A stretch of 64,000 nt of DNA from a virus. Location: the IMG/VR virus record IMGVR_UViG_3300028571_000830, positions 52,918 through 116,917 of that record; one strand, 5' to 3'. The notes under the pieces are model-generated. The model did not search any database. It was not told the DNA's origin and worked only from the letters and a program-made list of their open reading frames with translations. The translations under genes and the position numbers were made by a program. Below are positions 52,609 to 62,040 of the stretch, one piece after another (position 1 is the first letter of the stretch; the number at the start of each line of letters is the position of its first letter).

Positions 52609-55600
52609 ATGATTTTAGAAAAACAAAAAGAAGCAAATATACTAGTGGATGGTATATCAAAAAGTTCAATTGGGATGTCATTAGACTTAGATTCTGCACA
52701 AATCTTGATGCAGATGTTAAGTAAGAATCTTTATTCAGATTCAATAGGTTCTACTATCAGAGAATGTGCAAGTAATGCATTAGATAGTCACAGAAGAGCT
52801 GGTGTTGACAAACCAATTGTTATTTCTTTTAAGAGAAATGATTCATCCAATTATGAATTCTCTGTTGAGGATTTTGGTATAGGACTAGATGCTGAAGATG
52901 TAGAAAACATCATTAGTAAGTATGGTAAGAGTACTAAACGAAATAGTAATACAGAACTGGGTATGATGGGTCAACAAAACTAGGCCCGCCACAAAAGTAA
53001 TTTTGTGGATAAACAATTGGATGAATTTTTGGAAATCTAAATTAAATTATTAACTTTGTAACCTAAACATAATATGCCATGGGTTATAAATACAAAGTTA
53101 ATCATGATTATTTCAATATAATTGACACAGAATACAAATCTTATATATTAGGATTTATATATGCAGATGGTTGTATATCACAACCTCCTGGTAATAGACA
53201 ATTGAACTTCAGAATTGGAGTTCAAGAAGAAGATGGATGGATTCTTACAAATTTATCTATACAGGCTGCAGGAGGACAAAAGTACATTGTGCAAACTCCT
53301 TCAAGTATTAAAAAGGGGTATAAACCTCAACACTGTGTTAATATAGCATCAAATCAAATAGGCAACTCTTTGATTAATTTAGGGTGTAACATCAATAAAA
53401 GTAAACTGGGAATGAATTTTCCTAAACTTGAAAAACATTTAATTCCTCATTTTATTAGAGGATTTTTAGATGGTGATGGAAGTATAATATTGAAAAAGTT
53501 ACAATATAAATATATTAGAAAAACTACTTATAAGTTACCTACTCCACATAAACAACAATATAAACTTATACTAGCTTTTTGCTCAACTGATAAAGAATTT
53601 TTATTAGAAATAGCAAAATGTTTAAATATAAGTAAACCTTATATAGCTGAAAAAGTTAGAAAACAGGTTAATTATATATTGTGGATAGAAAAAAAACAAG
53701 AAGTTTTAGATAGTGTAAATTATTTGTATAGTGATGCTACTTATTTTCTTAAAAGAAAGTATGATAAAGTAGTAGAATTTAACAAGACAATCAAAAGCGA
53801 AGCTACAGATACATCTGTAGAACGTTTAGAGACTACCTGAGCAATATAGTTTGCTTAATAACAGGAAGTAGTATGGATTAGTAATCATATGAAAAAGCGT
53901 CCAACCCCTATTTATAGGGTGATGATATAGTCCGACACTCTAGGAAACTAGAGATTAACAGAACCGCTAGGTTTTAAAGCCCCCCTTGCCTACAGTTCTA
54001 GTTTCTATTTTGTATGTAGAAAGAATGGAATGGAACGTAAGTACATGATGTATGAAGGAGAAGATGTAAACACAATTGATCTATTGTATGAAGTGGCTAC
54101 TGACATGGTTAATGGGGTGAAGATTATTATTCCTGTTAAATATTATGATAGAACAGCTTTTATTAATAAAAGTAGAGAACAGCTGGCTTATTTTGAGAAT
54201 GTGTATTTTGATTTTATGGATGAAGAAATCAAGAATGATTTTGTCATCTTTAGAGGAGAGCATTTTCAGTTCTCAGAACTGGCAGAGGATAATAGAATTC
54301 ATATATGTTTAGACAATGTTTATTATCCAATAGATTTTGAAAAGATTGGTATTAAAGATCCCTTACATTTTCCAATAGCTTTAAGAATTTCTCTCACTGA
54401 TGGGTTATATCCTACGCCTAATAGAGAAGCATTGAGATATACCCAGGAAGGTAAACAAATCATTCTTGATAAAATTAAACTTGTAGCAGATTATTTTGTA
54501 AATAAGTATAATGAGTCAAATGATGATGATGGTCTTCAAAGTATAATGGATTATTTATCTAGTAAAAATAGATATATGGTTTCTTTCAATAAGAAATATA
54601 ATCTTAATGAATTAGTACCATTTTCTAAAAGTGTTATCAAAACTCCAAAGATTAAAGGTGTTGAAAAACTAAATTTAGGAAACATTTGGACAAATAATAC
54701 TTATTGGTTAGGTGAGTATGATACGAAGATGAGAATTCAACATGGTAAATCAATGAGTCTTGATAATAGAAATTGTTATGAATGGGATCCAAAAGACTTG
54801 TGTAATATTAAAGTGTATTTTTATAGTGGTGCTAAACTACCAGGTATTAAAAAGGATTATATTAAATCTATAACATCTAAGGATAAATGTTTGATTGTAA
54901 GAAAGCATAAAACTTTTAAACTTGATCGTTATAGAAAAGATGGTGGATGGATTCTTAGTTATTACAAAATTCTTGATTTAGAAAATCATCCTGTAAGTGA
55001 ATGGCGACAATTGATTAAAGAATTCCAACATATCATCTCTTTATTAACTAAAGATTTTATTGATCTGGATAAATTAGTTATTCCTCAAACATTTATTGAT
55101 GCTAGGAAGAAAATTAAACCTCAAGTGTTTCTTGATAATGGTCAAGTTGCTAGTAGAAAGGTGAAACTTGTTGGTGAGATTGTGGGTAAGCAGGCTGTGA
55201 ATCTTTTAAGATATGTTGATGGAAAGAATTGTAAATGGGAGAGCACAACATATAAGCTTGAAAGTTTATACAAAACACCTCTATTAACTGTTTATGGGTT
55301 GGAAGGTGATATTGAAGTGATGGATAAGCTCTATCATATAATATCTGGTAAGTATATTAGATTTGTGTATTTTTCTAGTAGAGAAATTGAAAATGTGAAG
55401 AAGCTTAATTTACACAATTGGATGTCTTTTGATGAGTTTATGAAGGGTGAGAACAAAGTGTTTAAGAGAACTGTTACAGCTTATTTAATTAAAAAGCTTA
55501 GAGATGATAACAAAGCTACGTTTGATAGAATTGGTAGTTTAGAAAATGTTAATTTCTCATTTTATAAAAAACTCACTAGTATAGATTCTTACAGAAGTGA

Positions 55601-55886
55601 TTGGTATTCAGAAAATGTAAATGATCCTAGTGGTTTTGACATTATGTTAAAAATAACAGAAGAGAAAAAATTATTTGATACAACTATTTATCAAACCCAT
55701 CTTGATGTAAAGAGTGTGTTAGAACGTCTACCATTTATTAATTATTTACTTAGTAGATCAGAGTGGTATAGAAGTGAAATGATGTCTTACATAAAAGATC
55801 TTTGTAAATATCATAAATTCAGAATGGATTACAAGAATTACAAACACAATGTTGTAGAAGAATTATCTAAAGAAGAAGAAGATTAA
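52609..55886 (+). CDS. rIIA: RIIA-like GHKL ATPase, split by a group I intron
   Basis: Exon 1 is 52609-52971 (121 codons), exon 2 is 53967-55886, 760 aa when joined. ATP-binding Bergerat-fold motifs: RECASNALD (N box, 51-59), DFGIGL (88-93) and GMMG joined to LGFK (118-125, the G2 glycine box), which the intron splits. Size is close to T4 rIIA (725 aa). RIIA and RIIB are coupled neighbours in T4-like and crAss-like phages; they affect exclusion by host prophages, though the mechanism is unclear. Followed by a terminator and the rIIB-like gene. Confidence 0.85.
52972..53966 (+). mobile_element. Group I intron in the rIIA gene
   Basis: Begins after T52971 (ATGGGT) and ends in G53966 (GAACCG). 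The 5' part has CAATTGGATGAATTTTTGGAA, like the TTGGATGAATTGCTGGAA of the helicase intron, so the two introns are related. The core pieces GAACGTTTAGAGACTA and GATGATATAGTCC lie at 53820-53935. A LAGLIDADG gene fills the middle. Boundaries were set by restoring the GMMGLGFK glycine box. Confidence 0.85.
53079..53840 (+). CDS. LAGLIDADG homing endonuclease in the rIIA intron
   Basis: 253 aa. Two LAGLIDADG helices: YILGFIYADGC (22-32) and FIRGFLDGDGS (about 127-137), the second with the usual catalytic Asp. Basic DNA-binding surface in both halves (KYIRKTTYKLPTPHKQQ). A monomeric two-motif enzyme that would cut intron-less rIIA and copy the intron. Confidence 0.85.
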   Translation: MGYKYKVNHDYFNIIDTEYKSYILGFIYADGCISQPPGNRQLNFRIGVQEEDGWILTNLSIQAAGGQKYIVQTPSSIKKGYKPQHCVNIASNQIGNSLINLGCNINKSKLGMNFPKLEKHLIPHFIRGFLDGDGSIILKKLQYKYIRKTTYKLPTPHKQQYKLILAFCSTDKEFLLEIAKCLNISKPYIAEKVRKQVNYILWIEKKQEVLDSVNYLYSDATYFLKRKYDKVVEFNKTIKSEATDTSVERLETT

Positions 55887-55893
55887 ACTAACT

Positions 55894-55918
55894 GGAGGGG
55901 ACAAGGCGTCTCCTCCTT
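55894..55918 (+). terminator. Stem-loop between rIIA and rIIB
   Basis: GGAGGGGAC pairs with GTCTCCTCC (9 bp, one G-U), loop AAGGC. The following T-run is short, so it may lower rather than stop transcription into rIIB. Confidence 0.55.
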
Positions 55919-55964
55919 ATTTAAAAACAACAAAACAATAAAACAATTTAAAACAATTTAAAAC

Positions 55965-57503
55965 ATGGGACAATTTAGTTTAAGCTGGTTCAAATCCAGT
56001 CAACAAAAAGAACTTGAACAATTACAAGTGGAAGAACAAAGAATTAAGAATGATTTGTTACGTAAAGAATTATTTACAGCAACAGCTCCAGTATATGAGC
56101 CTGCTAAAACTAATTCTACAGCTGATGTTATTACAACATGTAAGCCTTATTTGAATGTAAAGCTAGTTAATGACGTTCTAACTATTGTATTGAACGATGG
56201 TTCAATTATTAGTAAACCCAATGCAACATCAGAAGATTTTAACAGAGTGAGAATATCTACCTGTGAAGATCAGTTATTCACTATTGTAGGTTCTGCAGAG
56301 ATTGTAGAGGAAAAACGTAAGAGAGAAGAAGAATTAGAACGTTTGAGAAATATTAAAGCTGGAATTAGTAAATTAGCTGAGTTGGATGATTTCACAATAG
56401 ATGGTGATTCTGTATATCTTAAAGGAATTAAAAGATCATTACCACAATTAATGGTGGAAGAGTTTCTTACTATTCTTGGTAGATATAAGAATGCTCCATC
56501 TGAAGACATTCAGGATGCTATTAATGAAGATGAGCAGTTTCAATCATTGAAACGTTTCTTCATGTGGTGCTGCTTAAATCCAAGAGCTGAAGTGGCTCAT
56601 GAGTTATATCGCTTCTTACAAGAGAATAGCTTTAGAATTACTAAACAAGGATTCTTTGTAGCTCTTCGTAATGTTGTTACATTACATGGATCTAATGAGC
56701 TTGTACAATTTGTAAGCAACACTTATAATAAAGTGAAAGCTGTGTGGAAGAAATCTCCAGATAATTATCATGTATTTCTTGAGAATGGTGAATACAAACT
56801 TGTACATCTTGATGACATCTATGAAGAAGTTACTGAAGAATGTGATCTTTGTGAAGGAACAGGTGACTTTTATGATGATGAACATGAATCTCTTTACAAT
56901 TGTTATGAGTGTGATGGAACAGGTGATATCAATGGGTATGTTAATAAACAACAAGGTGAAGATCTTGGTACATTAACATCATTATATCTTGATCTTCCTA
57001 ATAGAGCAGAGAATAGATTTACAGATGATTGGACCAAAACATTTGATATTCGTATTGGTAAACCTGTAACTATGCCTATGGATAAATGTAACTGGAGTAC
57101 ACAAGATTGTGCAGCTGCAGGACTTCATTTTACAAGTGATCAAATTCACTATGTAGGTTGTGGTGATCAGTCTGTTCTTGTACTTATTAATCCAATGAAA
57201 GTGGTGGGTATTGGTGAGCATAAAGGTAGATGTTATGAATATCTTCCAATTATGACTGTTCCTCGTGAGGAAGCAACATCAATTCTTCATGATTTGGATT
57301 TTGACACTCTTGCTTTAGATGAACATTATGTAGTGAGTGAGTTAGAAAACTTAAATGAGACAGTTCAAAGTAATTTTGCTGCTGAAACTCAGAAGTATAA
57401 CTTTAACTTACCACACATCTCAAGTGCAGAGATTAATAGAATCATCATGTCATTAGATGATATGAAAGATGCTTTGTCTGGTAGAATAAGTGAAATAGAT
57501 TAA
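55965..57503 (+). CDS. rIIB: RIIB-like protein with DnaJ-type zinc insertion
   Basis: 512 aa, longer than T4 RIIB (312 aa). The conserved RIIB core spans about residues 140-260 (SVYLKGIKRSLPQLMVEEF, FFMWCCLNPRAEVAHEL, ITKQGFFVALRNVV). An insertion near residues 288-322 carries two CxxCxGxG motifs (CDLCEGTG and CYECDGTG), as in DnaJ zinc domains. Partner of the RIIA-like GHKL protein. The added zinc module suggests protein or nucleic-acid contact, which is inference. Confidence 0.8.
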   Translation: MGQFSLSWFKSSQQKELEQLQVEEQRIKNDLLRKELFTATAPVYEPAKTNSTADVITTCKPYLNVKLVNDVLTIVLNDGSIISKPNATSEDFNRVRISTCEDQLFTIVGSAEIVEEKRKREEELERLRNIKAGISKLAELDDFTIDGDSVYLKGIKRSLPQLMVEEFLTILGRYKNAPSEDIQDAINEDEQFQSLKRFFMWCCLNPRAEVAHELYRFLQENSFRITKQGFFVALRNVVTLHGSNELVQFVSNTYNKVKAVWKKSPDNYHVFLENGEYKLVHLDDIYEEVTEECDLCEGTGDFYDDEHESLYNCYECDGTGDINGYVNKQQGEDLGTLTSLYLDLPNRAENRFTDDWTKTFDIRIGKPVTMPMDKCNWSTQDCAAAGLHFTSDQIHYVGCGDQSVLVLINPMKVVGIGEHKGRCYEYLPIMTVPREEATSILHDLDFDTLALDEHYVVSELENLNETVQSNFAAETQKYNFNLPHISSAEINRIIMSLDDMKDALSGRISEID

Positions 57504-57509
57504 TTAAAT

Positions 57510-57542
57510 TTGGTCCCAGATATGAATAATATTTGGGACCAA
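57510..57542 (+). terminator. Terminator-like hairpin after rIIB
   Basis: TTGGTCCCA with TGGGACCAA (9 bp, extended by ATAT pairs), loop GAATA. No strong T-run but a perfect stem; likely a transcript end or processing point. Confidence 0.6.
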
Positions 57543-57555
57543 TTAATTTAAAACT

Positions 57556-57957
57556 ATGGCAAAGGCAAAAACTATTAAGAGAACAAGTAGGACAAAACTT
57601 CCTAGAGAGAGAAATGCAGGAACTATGACAAACGCTATGTTCTGGTCTTTTATTAGAAGTGCGTTAAGAAATAAGTCTAGATGGTGGAAACCCATCACTC
57701 AATGTAGAATGGCATCTAGAAGAGCTTACAAAGGAACTAATAAACGACAGAAGTTTGAATATCAATGTAATCAATGTAAGAATTGGTTCCCTGATAAACA
57801 AATAGCTGTTGATCATACATATCCTGTTGGAAGCTTAAATAATGGTGATGATCTCAAAGGATTTGTAGAAAGACTCTTTTGTGAAGTGAAGGATTTGCAA
57901 GTGCTATGTGATGGTTGTCATGATGTTAAAACAAAATTAGAAAAAACTAAAAAATAA
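57556..57957 (+). CDS. HNH endonuclease-like protein
   Basis: 133 aa. Zinc/HNH core: CNQCKNWF (75-82), then VDHTYPVGS (92-100) and LQVLCDGCHDVKT (116-128). This Cys-bounded HNH form is compact, without extra DNA-binding domains, and is found in crAss-like phages in conserved position, so it may be a native phage nuclease (for packaging or recombination) rather than a homing gene. Confidence 0.75.
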   Translation: MAKAKTIKRTSRTKLPRERNAGTMTNAMFWSFIRSALRNKSRWWKPITQCRMASRRAYKGTNKRQKFEYQCNQCKNWFPDKQIAVDHTYPVGSLNNGDDLKGFVERLFCEVKDLQVLCDGCHDVKTKLEKTKK

Positions 57958-57962
57958 AAATT

Positions 57963-58322
57963 ATGGTACGTTATTATACAGGAGATATTGAAGGCAAATT
58001 TTGGTTTGCTATTCAATCAAGTAATGCAGCAGATAGATTTGGTGTAACAGGAAGTGAACCAAGTTATCTAGAATATTGGTTTGGAGAAGATGATTTAGAA
58101 GAAGTTGAGAAAGAGATAAAGAATATTGAAGAATCTTTAGGAGATAGGTTTAAGATCATTGAAGATTTCTTTGAAAAGAACAAAGGTTATACTGAAATAA
58201 TGTTAGATCAAGTGAAGATTACTAGAGAAGAACTGTCAGAATATGCTGATCTTGAATTAGGAATAAAAATAAGAGATCATATTAAAGAATTTGGTAATTG
58301 TTCTTTTCAAGCAGAACTATGA
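57963..58322 (+). CDS. Phage protein, unknown function
   Basis: 119 aa, acidic. FWFAIQSSNAADRFG and YLEYWFGEDDLEEVEKE are patterns I have seen in Bacteroidota phage proteins of unknown function. Its stop overlaps the next small start (TATGA). Confidence 0.6.
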   Translation: MVRYYTGDIEGKFWFAIQSSNAADRFGVTGSEPSYLEYWFGEDDLEEVEKEIKNIEESLGDRFKIIEDFFEKNKGYTEIMLDQVKITREELSEYADLELGIKIRDHIKEFGNCSFQAEL

Positions 58323-58420
58323 TGTCTTTATTTCAATATTGTAATAAATGTAAATGTAACAGGAACTTTAATCCTGTTACATTATTTTGTTTAAAATGTA
58401 AATCAAAAAATAAATTATGA
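58319..58420 (+). CDS. 33 aa zinc-finger peptide
   Basis: ATG 58319 to TGA 58418; CNKCKC and CLKCKSKN give two CxxC halves of a zinc knuckle. Both ends overlap neighbours as ATGA, which supports translation. Confidence 0.5.
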   Translation: MMSLFQYCNKCKCNRNFNPVTLFCLKCKSKNKL

Positions 58421-58665
58421 GAAGAATAATTAAAAAGCTAGAAAGAAATCTAGCAGAGGTGCGAGACTACGATGTTAAGAAATGCATTAGTCTTGGTGAG
58501 AAGTTTGAAATAGTATTTGATAAAACTAATGATATGATGACACTAACACCAGAACAATTGGTATCTAGACGTAAAGCGGTGGGAGGACCATTTCCTAGTA
58601 AGTTTGATAATAAAACATACATGCTATATGGATATATGTGGAACCCTGATGAAGTAGAACTATAA
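58417..58665 (+). CDS. Small phage protein, unknown function
   Basis: 82 aa, basic N-terminus (MRRIIKKLERNLAEV), ends VEL. Coupled to both neighbours by one- to four-base overlaps. No motif. Confidence 0.55.
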   Translation: MRRIIKKLERNLAEVRDYDVKKCISLGEKFEIVFDKTNDMMTLTPEQLVSRRKAVGGPFPSKFDNKTYMLYGYMWNPDEVEL

Positions 58666-59129
58666 TGAATATGGAAAATAAATATTTCACTCCAGATATA
58701 GAAGATGTATATATTGGATATGAACATGAAACATACTCTATAGGTTTACAAATGATTAATGGTAGATTTTTACCTGATAATGAAAGAGACGATGAGTTAA
58801 AATGGAGACCAAGAATTATTAAATGTGGTTCAGATATACTAAACTTAGAAGCTAGCAGTTATCCAAATGAAGATGAGCCTTATAAAGCATTTAAAACATT
58901 ATGGAAAGACTACATTAGAGTTCCCTATCTCACTAAAGAGCAAATAGAAGCTGAAGGATGGAAACATTCTGAAAAAGATTGTTTTGATTATAATGATAGA
59001 TGGATGTGTTCTTGGTATCCTGAACATAATAGAATGGAATTTTGTGATGATGAGAACGAAAATAATTTTGCAGGAGAATGCAAAGACATTAATACATTTA
59101 GAAAAATAACTAAACTATTAGGAATATGA
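58665..59129 (+). CDS. Phage protein, unknown function
   Basis: 154 aa; the pattern LLKWRPRII and AEGWKHSEKDCF is known from Bacteroidota phage proteins without assigned role. Acidic. Overlaps neighbours. Confidence 0.55.
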   Translation: MNMENKYFTPDIEDVYIGYEHETYSIGLQMINGRFLPDNERDDELKWRPRIIKCGSDILNLEASSYPNEDEPYKAFKTLWKDYIRVPYLTKEQIEAEGWKHSEKDCFDYNDRWMCSWYPEHNRMEFCDDENENNFAGECKDINTFRKITKLLGI

Positions 59130-59395
59130 GTGAAAAAAATCAAAATAGGATAGAGATAAACAAGGATTTATCTTTTGTCGAAGAGTGGAGAGAAGGAAAG
59201 GTCTTTCATGAAGGGAAAGAACATCTCTTCTGGTTAATACATCCTAAAGGAGTGGATATAAATGGGAATGAATACGAAATAGATGTTCGTTGGTTCTTTG
59301 CCAGGGTTCCTAGAGAAGTGAGAAGTTTAATACCACAAATAATTGACGCTTTTAAAACTAAAGCACAAGACAATGAGAACAATAATTCACGTTAA
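59126..59395 (+). CDS. Small phage protein, unknown function
   Basis: 89 aa starting MSEKNQNRIEINKDL; compact alpha/beta with FWLIHPKGVDINGNEYEI. Overlaps the next gene by 23 bases. No motif recognised. Confidence 0.55.
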   Translation: MSEKNQNRIEINKDLSFVEEWREGKVFHEGKEHLFWLIHPKGVDINGNEYEIDVRWFFARVPREVRSLIPQIIDAFKTKAQDNENNNSR

Positions 59396-59594
59396 TCAAC
59401 ATGTAATCAGAGCTAATAGGAAGAATGGAGTTAATAACCCTGTTCTCACTGTTAAAACTTATAAAGAAAACAAATATGCTCATGATGTAGAAATCATGGG
59501 TCCAAGTAGGATTGTGTATAATGAGGACAAACCTTTAAGTTGTGGTGCACATGTTTGGATTGAAACAAATAGTGAAGTGATAATAATTAAATAA
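59373..59594 (+). CDS. Small conserved phage protein
   Basis: 73 aa from ATG 59373 (MRTIIHVNQHVIRAN); a longer start at 59343 would sit inside the previous gene. The pattern HVNQHVI, NPVLTVKTYK and KPLSCGAHVWIET is common in phages of several phyla, function unknown. Confidence 0.65.
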   Translation: MRTIIHVNQHVIRANRKNGVNNPVLTVKTYKENKYAHDVEIMGPSRIVYNEDKPLSCGAHVWIETNSEVIIIK

Positions 59595-59598
59595 AATT

Positions 59599-60651
59599 AT
59601 GATACAGGGAAAAAGTAAAACAGAAGCAAACTATCGTGCAATTTATTTAGATAGTTCCAGTTCATTGAAAGACTTTTCAATGGATAGAAGAAAATATCAC
59701 AAGAAATATGTGATGAATGAAGAAGTGACTGAGAAAGAAAACTTAGCTGCTAATATGGGAAGAATTGTAGAAACTCTTCTTATGGAACCAGAAGAGTTTG
59801 ATAGTAGATTTTATCTATCATCATTAGTTTCTGTTCCTACAGGACTGATGTTAGAGTTTGTAGAATCTTTATATAGATATACAGTGGAAGCTACAGATGA
59901 AAAAGGAAACATCACTAGAGACTTTTCTAGCCTTGCACAAGAGGCTTATGTAGAATCAGGATTCAAGATTAAATTTGATGCTGTACTTAATAAGTTTATA
60001 GGTTCTGATGCTGAAATCTATTACAAAGAGATAAGAGAGATAAGAAGTAAGGGATTGACAGTGGTCACTGTACAAGATGTAAGTAATGCTGAGAAGATTG
60101 TAGAAGAACTTAAAAACAATTCTGTAACATCAGGTGTTATTAATCTTATAAACAGTCCTAGATACACTATAAAGAATCAACTTCAAATAGAAGGATATGT
60201 TGTAGATGGGCATCAGTTTAAGTCCATGATGGATAAAGTGGTGACAGATCATAATGAAAGAGCAATACAAATCTATGACCTTAAATGTACATGGAGTGTT
60301 GAGAACTTTTATGAAGAATACTATCTTTATAGAAGAAGCTACATCCAGGCTTATTTATATTGGAAAGCTGGAATTAGTCTAACCACTGATCCTGAAAGTG
60401 AATATTATGATTATGACGTAATGTTTCCTAAATTTATTGTTTGTGACAGCATTAATTATATGAATCCTCTCATTTATGAATTAAATTATAGTGATATGGA
60501 AGATGCTTATTTTGGATTTGAACACAAGGGTAGATATTACAAAGGTGTGAAGGAACTGATTGCAGATCTTACATGGGCTCAAGATAATGATGTATGGAAT
60601 ATATCAAGAGAAAATTCGATTAATAATGGTGTAGTAAGATTAACAAAATAA
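59599..60651 (+). CDS. PD-(D/E)XK exonuclease
   Basis: 350 aa. Motifs of the RecE/RecB-like PD-(D/E)XK fold: MGRIVETLL (helix 1 with Glu), then QFKSMMDKVV (the Asp) and IQIYDLKCTW (the E/D-x-K pair, here D-x-K), and the following YRRSYIQAYLYW helix with Gln. It would trim DNA 5' ends for recombination and partner with the Sak4-type ATPase and SSB. A nuclease of this type is a regular crAss-like gene. Confidence 0.8.
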   Translation: MIQGKSKTEANYRAIYLDSSSSLKDFSMDRRKYHKKYVMNEEVTEKENLAANMGRIVETLLMEPEEFDSRFYLSSLVSVPTGLMLEFVESLYRYTVEATDEKGNITRDFSSLAQEAYVESGFKIKFDAVLNKFIGSDAEIYYKEIREIRSKGLTVVTVQDVSNAEKIVEELKNNSVTSGVINLINSPRYTIKNQLQIEGYVVDGHQFKSMMDKVVTDHNERAIQIYDLKCTWSVENFYEEYYLYRRSYIQAYLYWKAGISLTTDPESEYYDYDVMFPKFIVCDSINYMNPLIYELNYSDMEDAYFGFEHKGRYYKGVKELIADLTWAQDNDVWNISRENSINNGVVRLTK

Positions 60652-60652
60652 A

Positions 60653-61204
60653 ATGGATATAATAAAGAACATCACTACAATATTCATAGTACCAACATTA
60701 AAAATAGGTAAAGATAAATTACTAATTAATGGTTTTATTAATGGATATATAAGAGATGAATCTCAAGAAACTTCATACAAAGATGCTGTTTATCTATTAT
60801 TTAGACCAACAGACATAAATAGATTTAGAGAGTTTGTAGACGAAGAGTATGAGAGAACAGACCAAGTGATTGAAGATTATACACATGAAAATAAATGTGT
60901 AGTGATTGTATATAAACTTGATCCTAAGTTTAAGAAAGATTTCGATCTTATAAAACTTGGTAAATACTCTCTTACATCTACTAAGTTTCAAGATTTATTT
61001 CCAAAAACAATACATATAACTAAAAATAACATATCTAGAGATGAAATATCTCTACAATATCGTGTATTCAATAAAACAGAAGATATGATTAAATTTTGGG
61101 AAGAAAAGCTTGATGTTATATTTAAAGATGATTATGAAGTGTGGGAAGGATTTTATGATAAAAACGAAGTGTTAAACTTAAATAAAATTAATCAGTATGT
61201 ATAA
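60653..61204 (+). CDS. Phage protein, unknown function
   Basis: 183 aa starting MDIIKNITTIFIVPT. FKKDFDLIKLGKYSLTS and FKDDYEVWEGF are patterns familiar in Bacteroidota phages. Overlaps the next gene by 8 bases. Possibly linked to the nuclease before it. Confidence 0.6.
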   Translation: MDIIKNITTIFIVPTLKIGKDKLLINGFINGYIRDESQETSYKDAVYLLFRPTDINRFREFVDEEYERTDQVIEDYTHENKCVVIVYKLDPKFKKDFDLIKLGKYSLTSTKFQDLFPKTIHITKNNISRDEISLQYRVFNKTEDMIKFWEEKLDVIFKDDYEVWEGFYDKNEVLNLNKINQYV

Positions 61205-61382
61205 TGAAGAAATAGCTAAAGAGTTAAAAGATAAATATGGCAAGGAAGCTATATTACTATATTGCAAAATGGAAAGTTTTAAAAATAGAAAACAAGCTGA
61301 ACAATTAAAATCACCCAATGAGTTTGAACATGAAATTAATTGGTGGGAAAATAAATTAAAAGAATTAGAATCAGAAGTATGA
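61197..61382 (+). CDS. Small helical protein, unknown
   Basis: 61 aa, Lys/Glu-rich helix, overlapping both neighbours by 4-8 bases. No motif. Confidence 0.5.
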   Translation: MYNEEIAKELKDKYGKEAILLYCKMESFKNRKQAEQLKSPNEFEHEINWWENKLKELESEV

Positions 61383-61735
61383 AAGCACTAGAATTATTAG
61401 AAAAATATCCAAAAGCAGGAAATATTATCAATAAATGGTTTTTAGATAAAATGCTAAAGTCATTAAACACTGACACTGTTCCTGAAGAGTTTAAAGAATA
61501 CATTAGTAATCAGCCTATTGATAATCAAAACATAGCAGTGATGATTGATAACAATCCTCGTGTGTTATTTGATGTGTTTGATGAAAATAATGTATTTATA
61601 CAGATTAACGTTAATAAAACTTTTTCTTATTCTATTAATGATGGAGATGTTATATCTGGATCGTGGATAATTAGGAAGGATGCTGAAGCTGCAGCAATTG
61701 AACAAGCATTTAAATTATTAGATGAAAAACTATGA
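61379..61735 (+). CDS. Phage protein, unknown function
   Basis: 118 aa; KALELLEKYPKAGNIINKWF and DAEAAAIEQAFKLLDEKL frame a small alpha/beta domain. A familiar phage gene without known function. Coupled to neighbours. Confidence 0.55.
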   Translation: MKALELLEKYPKAGNIINKWFLDKMLKSLNTDTVPEEFKEYISNQPIDNQNIAVMIDNNPRVLFDVFDENNVFIQINVNKTFSYSINDGDVISGSWIIRKDAEAAAIEQAFKLLDEKL

Positions 61736-62040
61736 GAAAAATAAGCCAAGATGCATATAATGCATTTATAAACAATAGAAACTTTAAGTCTTCTAATACA
61801 ATAGTCTTAGTAGAAGAAAATAAGACATCAATGTATTTACATAAAAATGAAATTGTTAAACGAGAATTTGGAGAAATATACATTTCTGATGGAGGGTATG
61901 GTACAAGCAATACCACAAGAGATAGATTAAATGCATTTCCAGAAGTTTGGTTATCTTTTAAAAAAGGACAATGGTTTATTGATAAAAGTGTTAAATGGGA
62001 CGGTAAATGGGCAAATGTTAATTTACTTAAAGAAAGATGA
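61732..62040 (+). CDS. Phage protein, unknown function
   Basis: 102 aa starting MRKISQDAYNAFINN. Segment KLFLHKNEIVKREFG-like and RDRLNAFP give a compact beta-rich small protein. Overlaps neighbours by 4 bases each. Function unknown. Confidence 0.6.
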   Translation: MRKISQDAYNAFINNRNFKSSNTIVLVEENKTSMYLHKNEIVKREFGEIYISDGGYGTSNTTRDRLNAFPEVWLSFKKGQWFIDKSVKWDGKWANVNLLKER

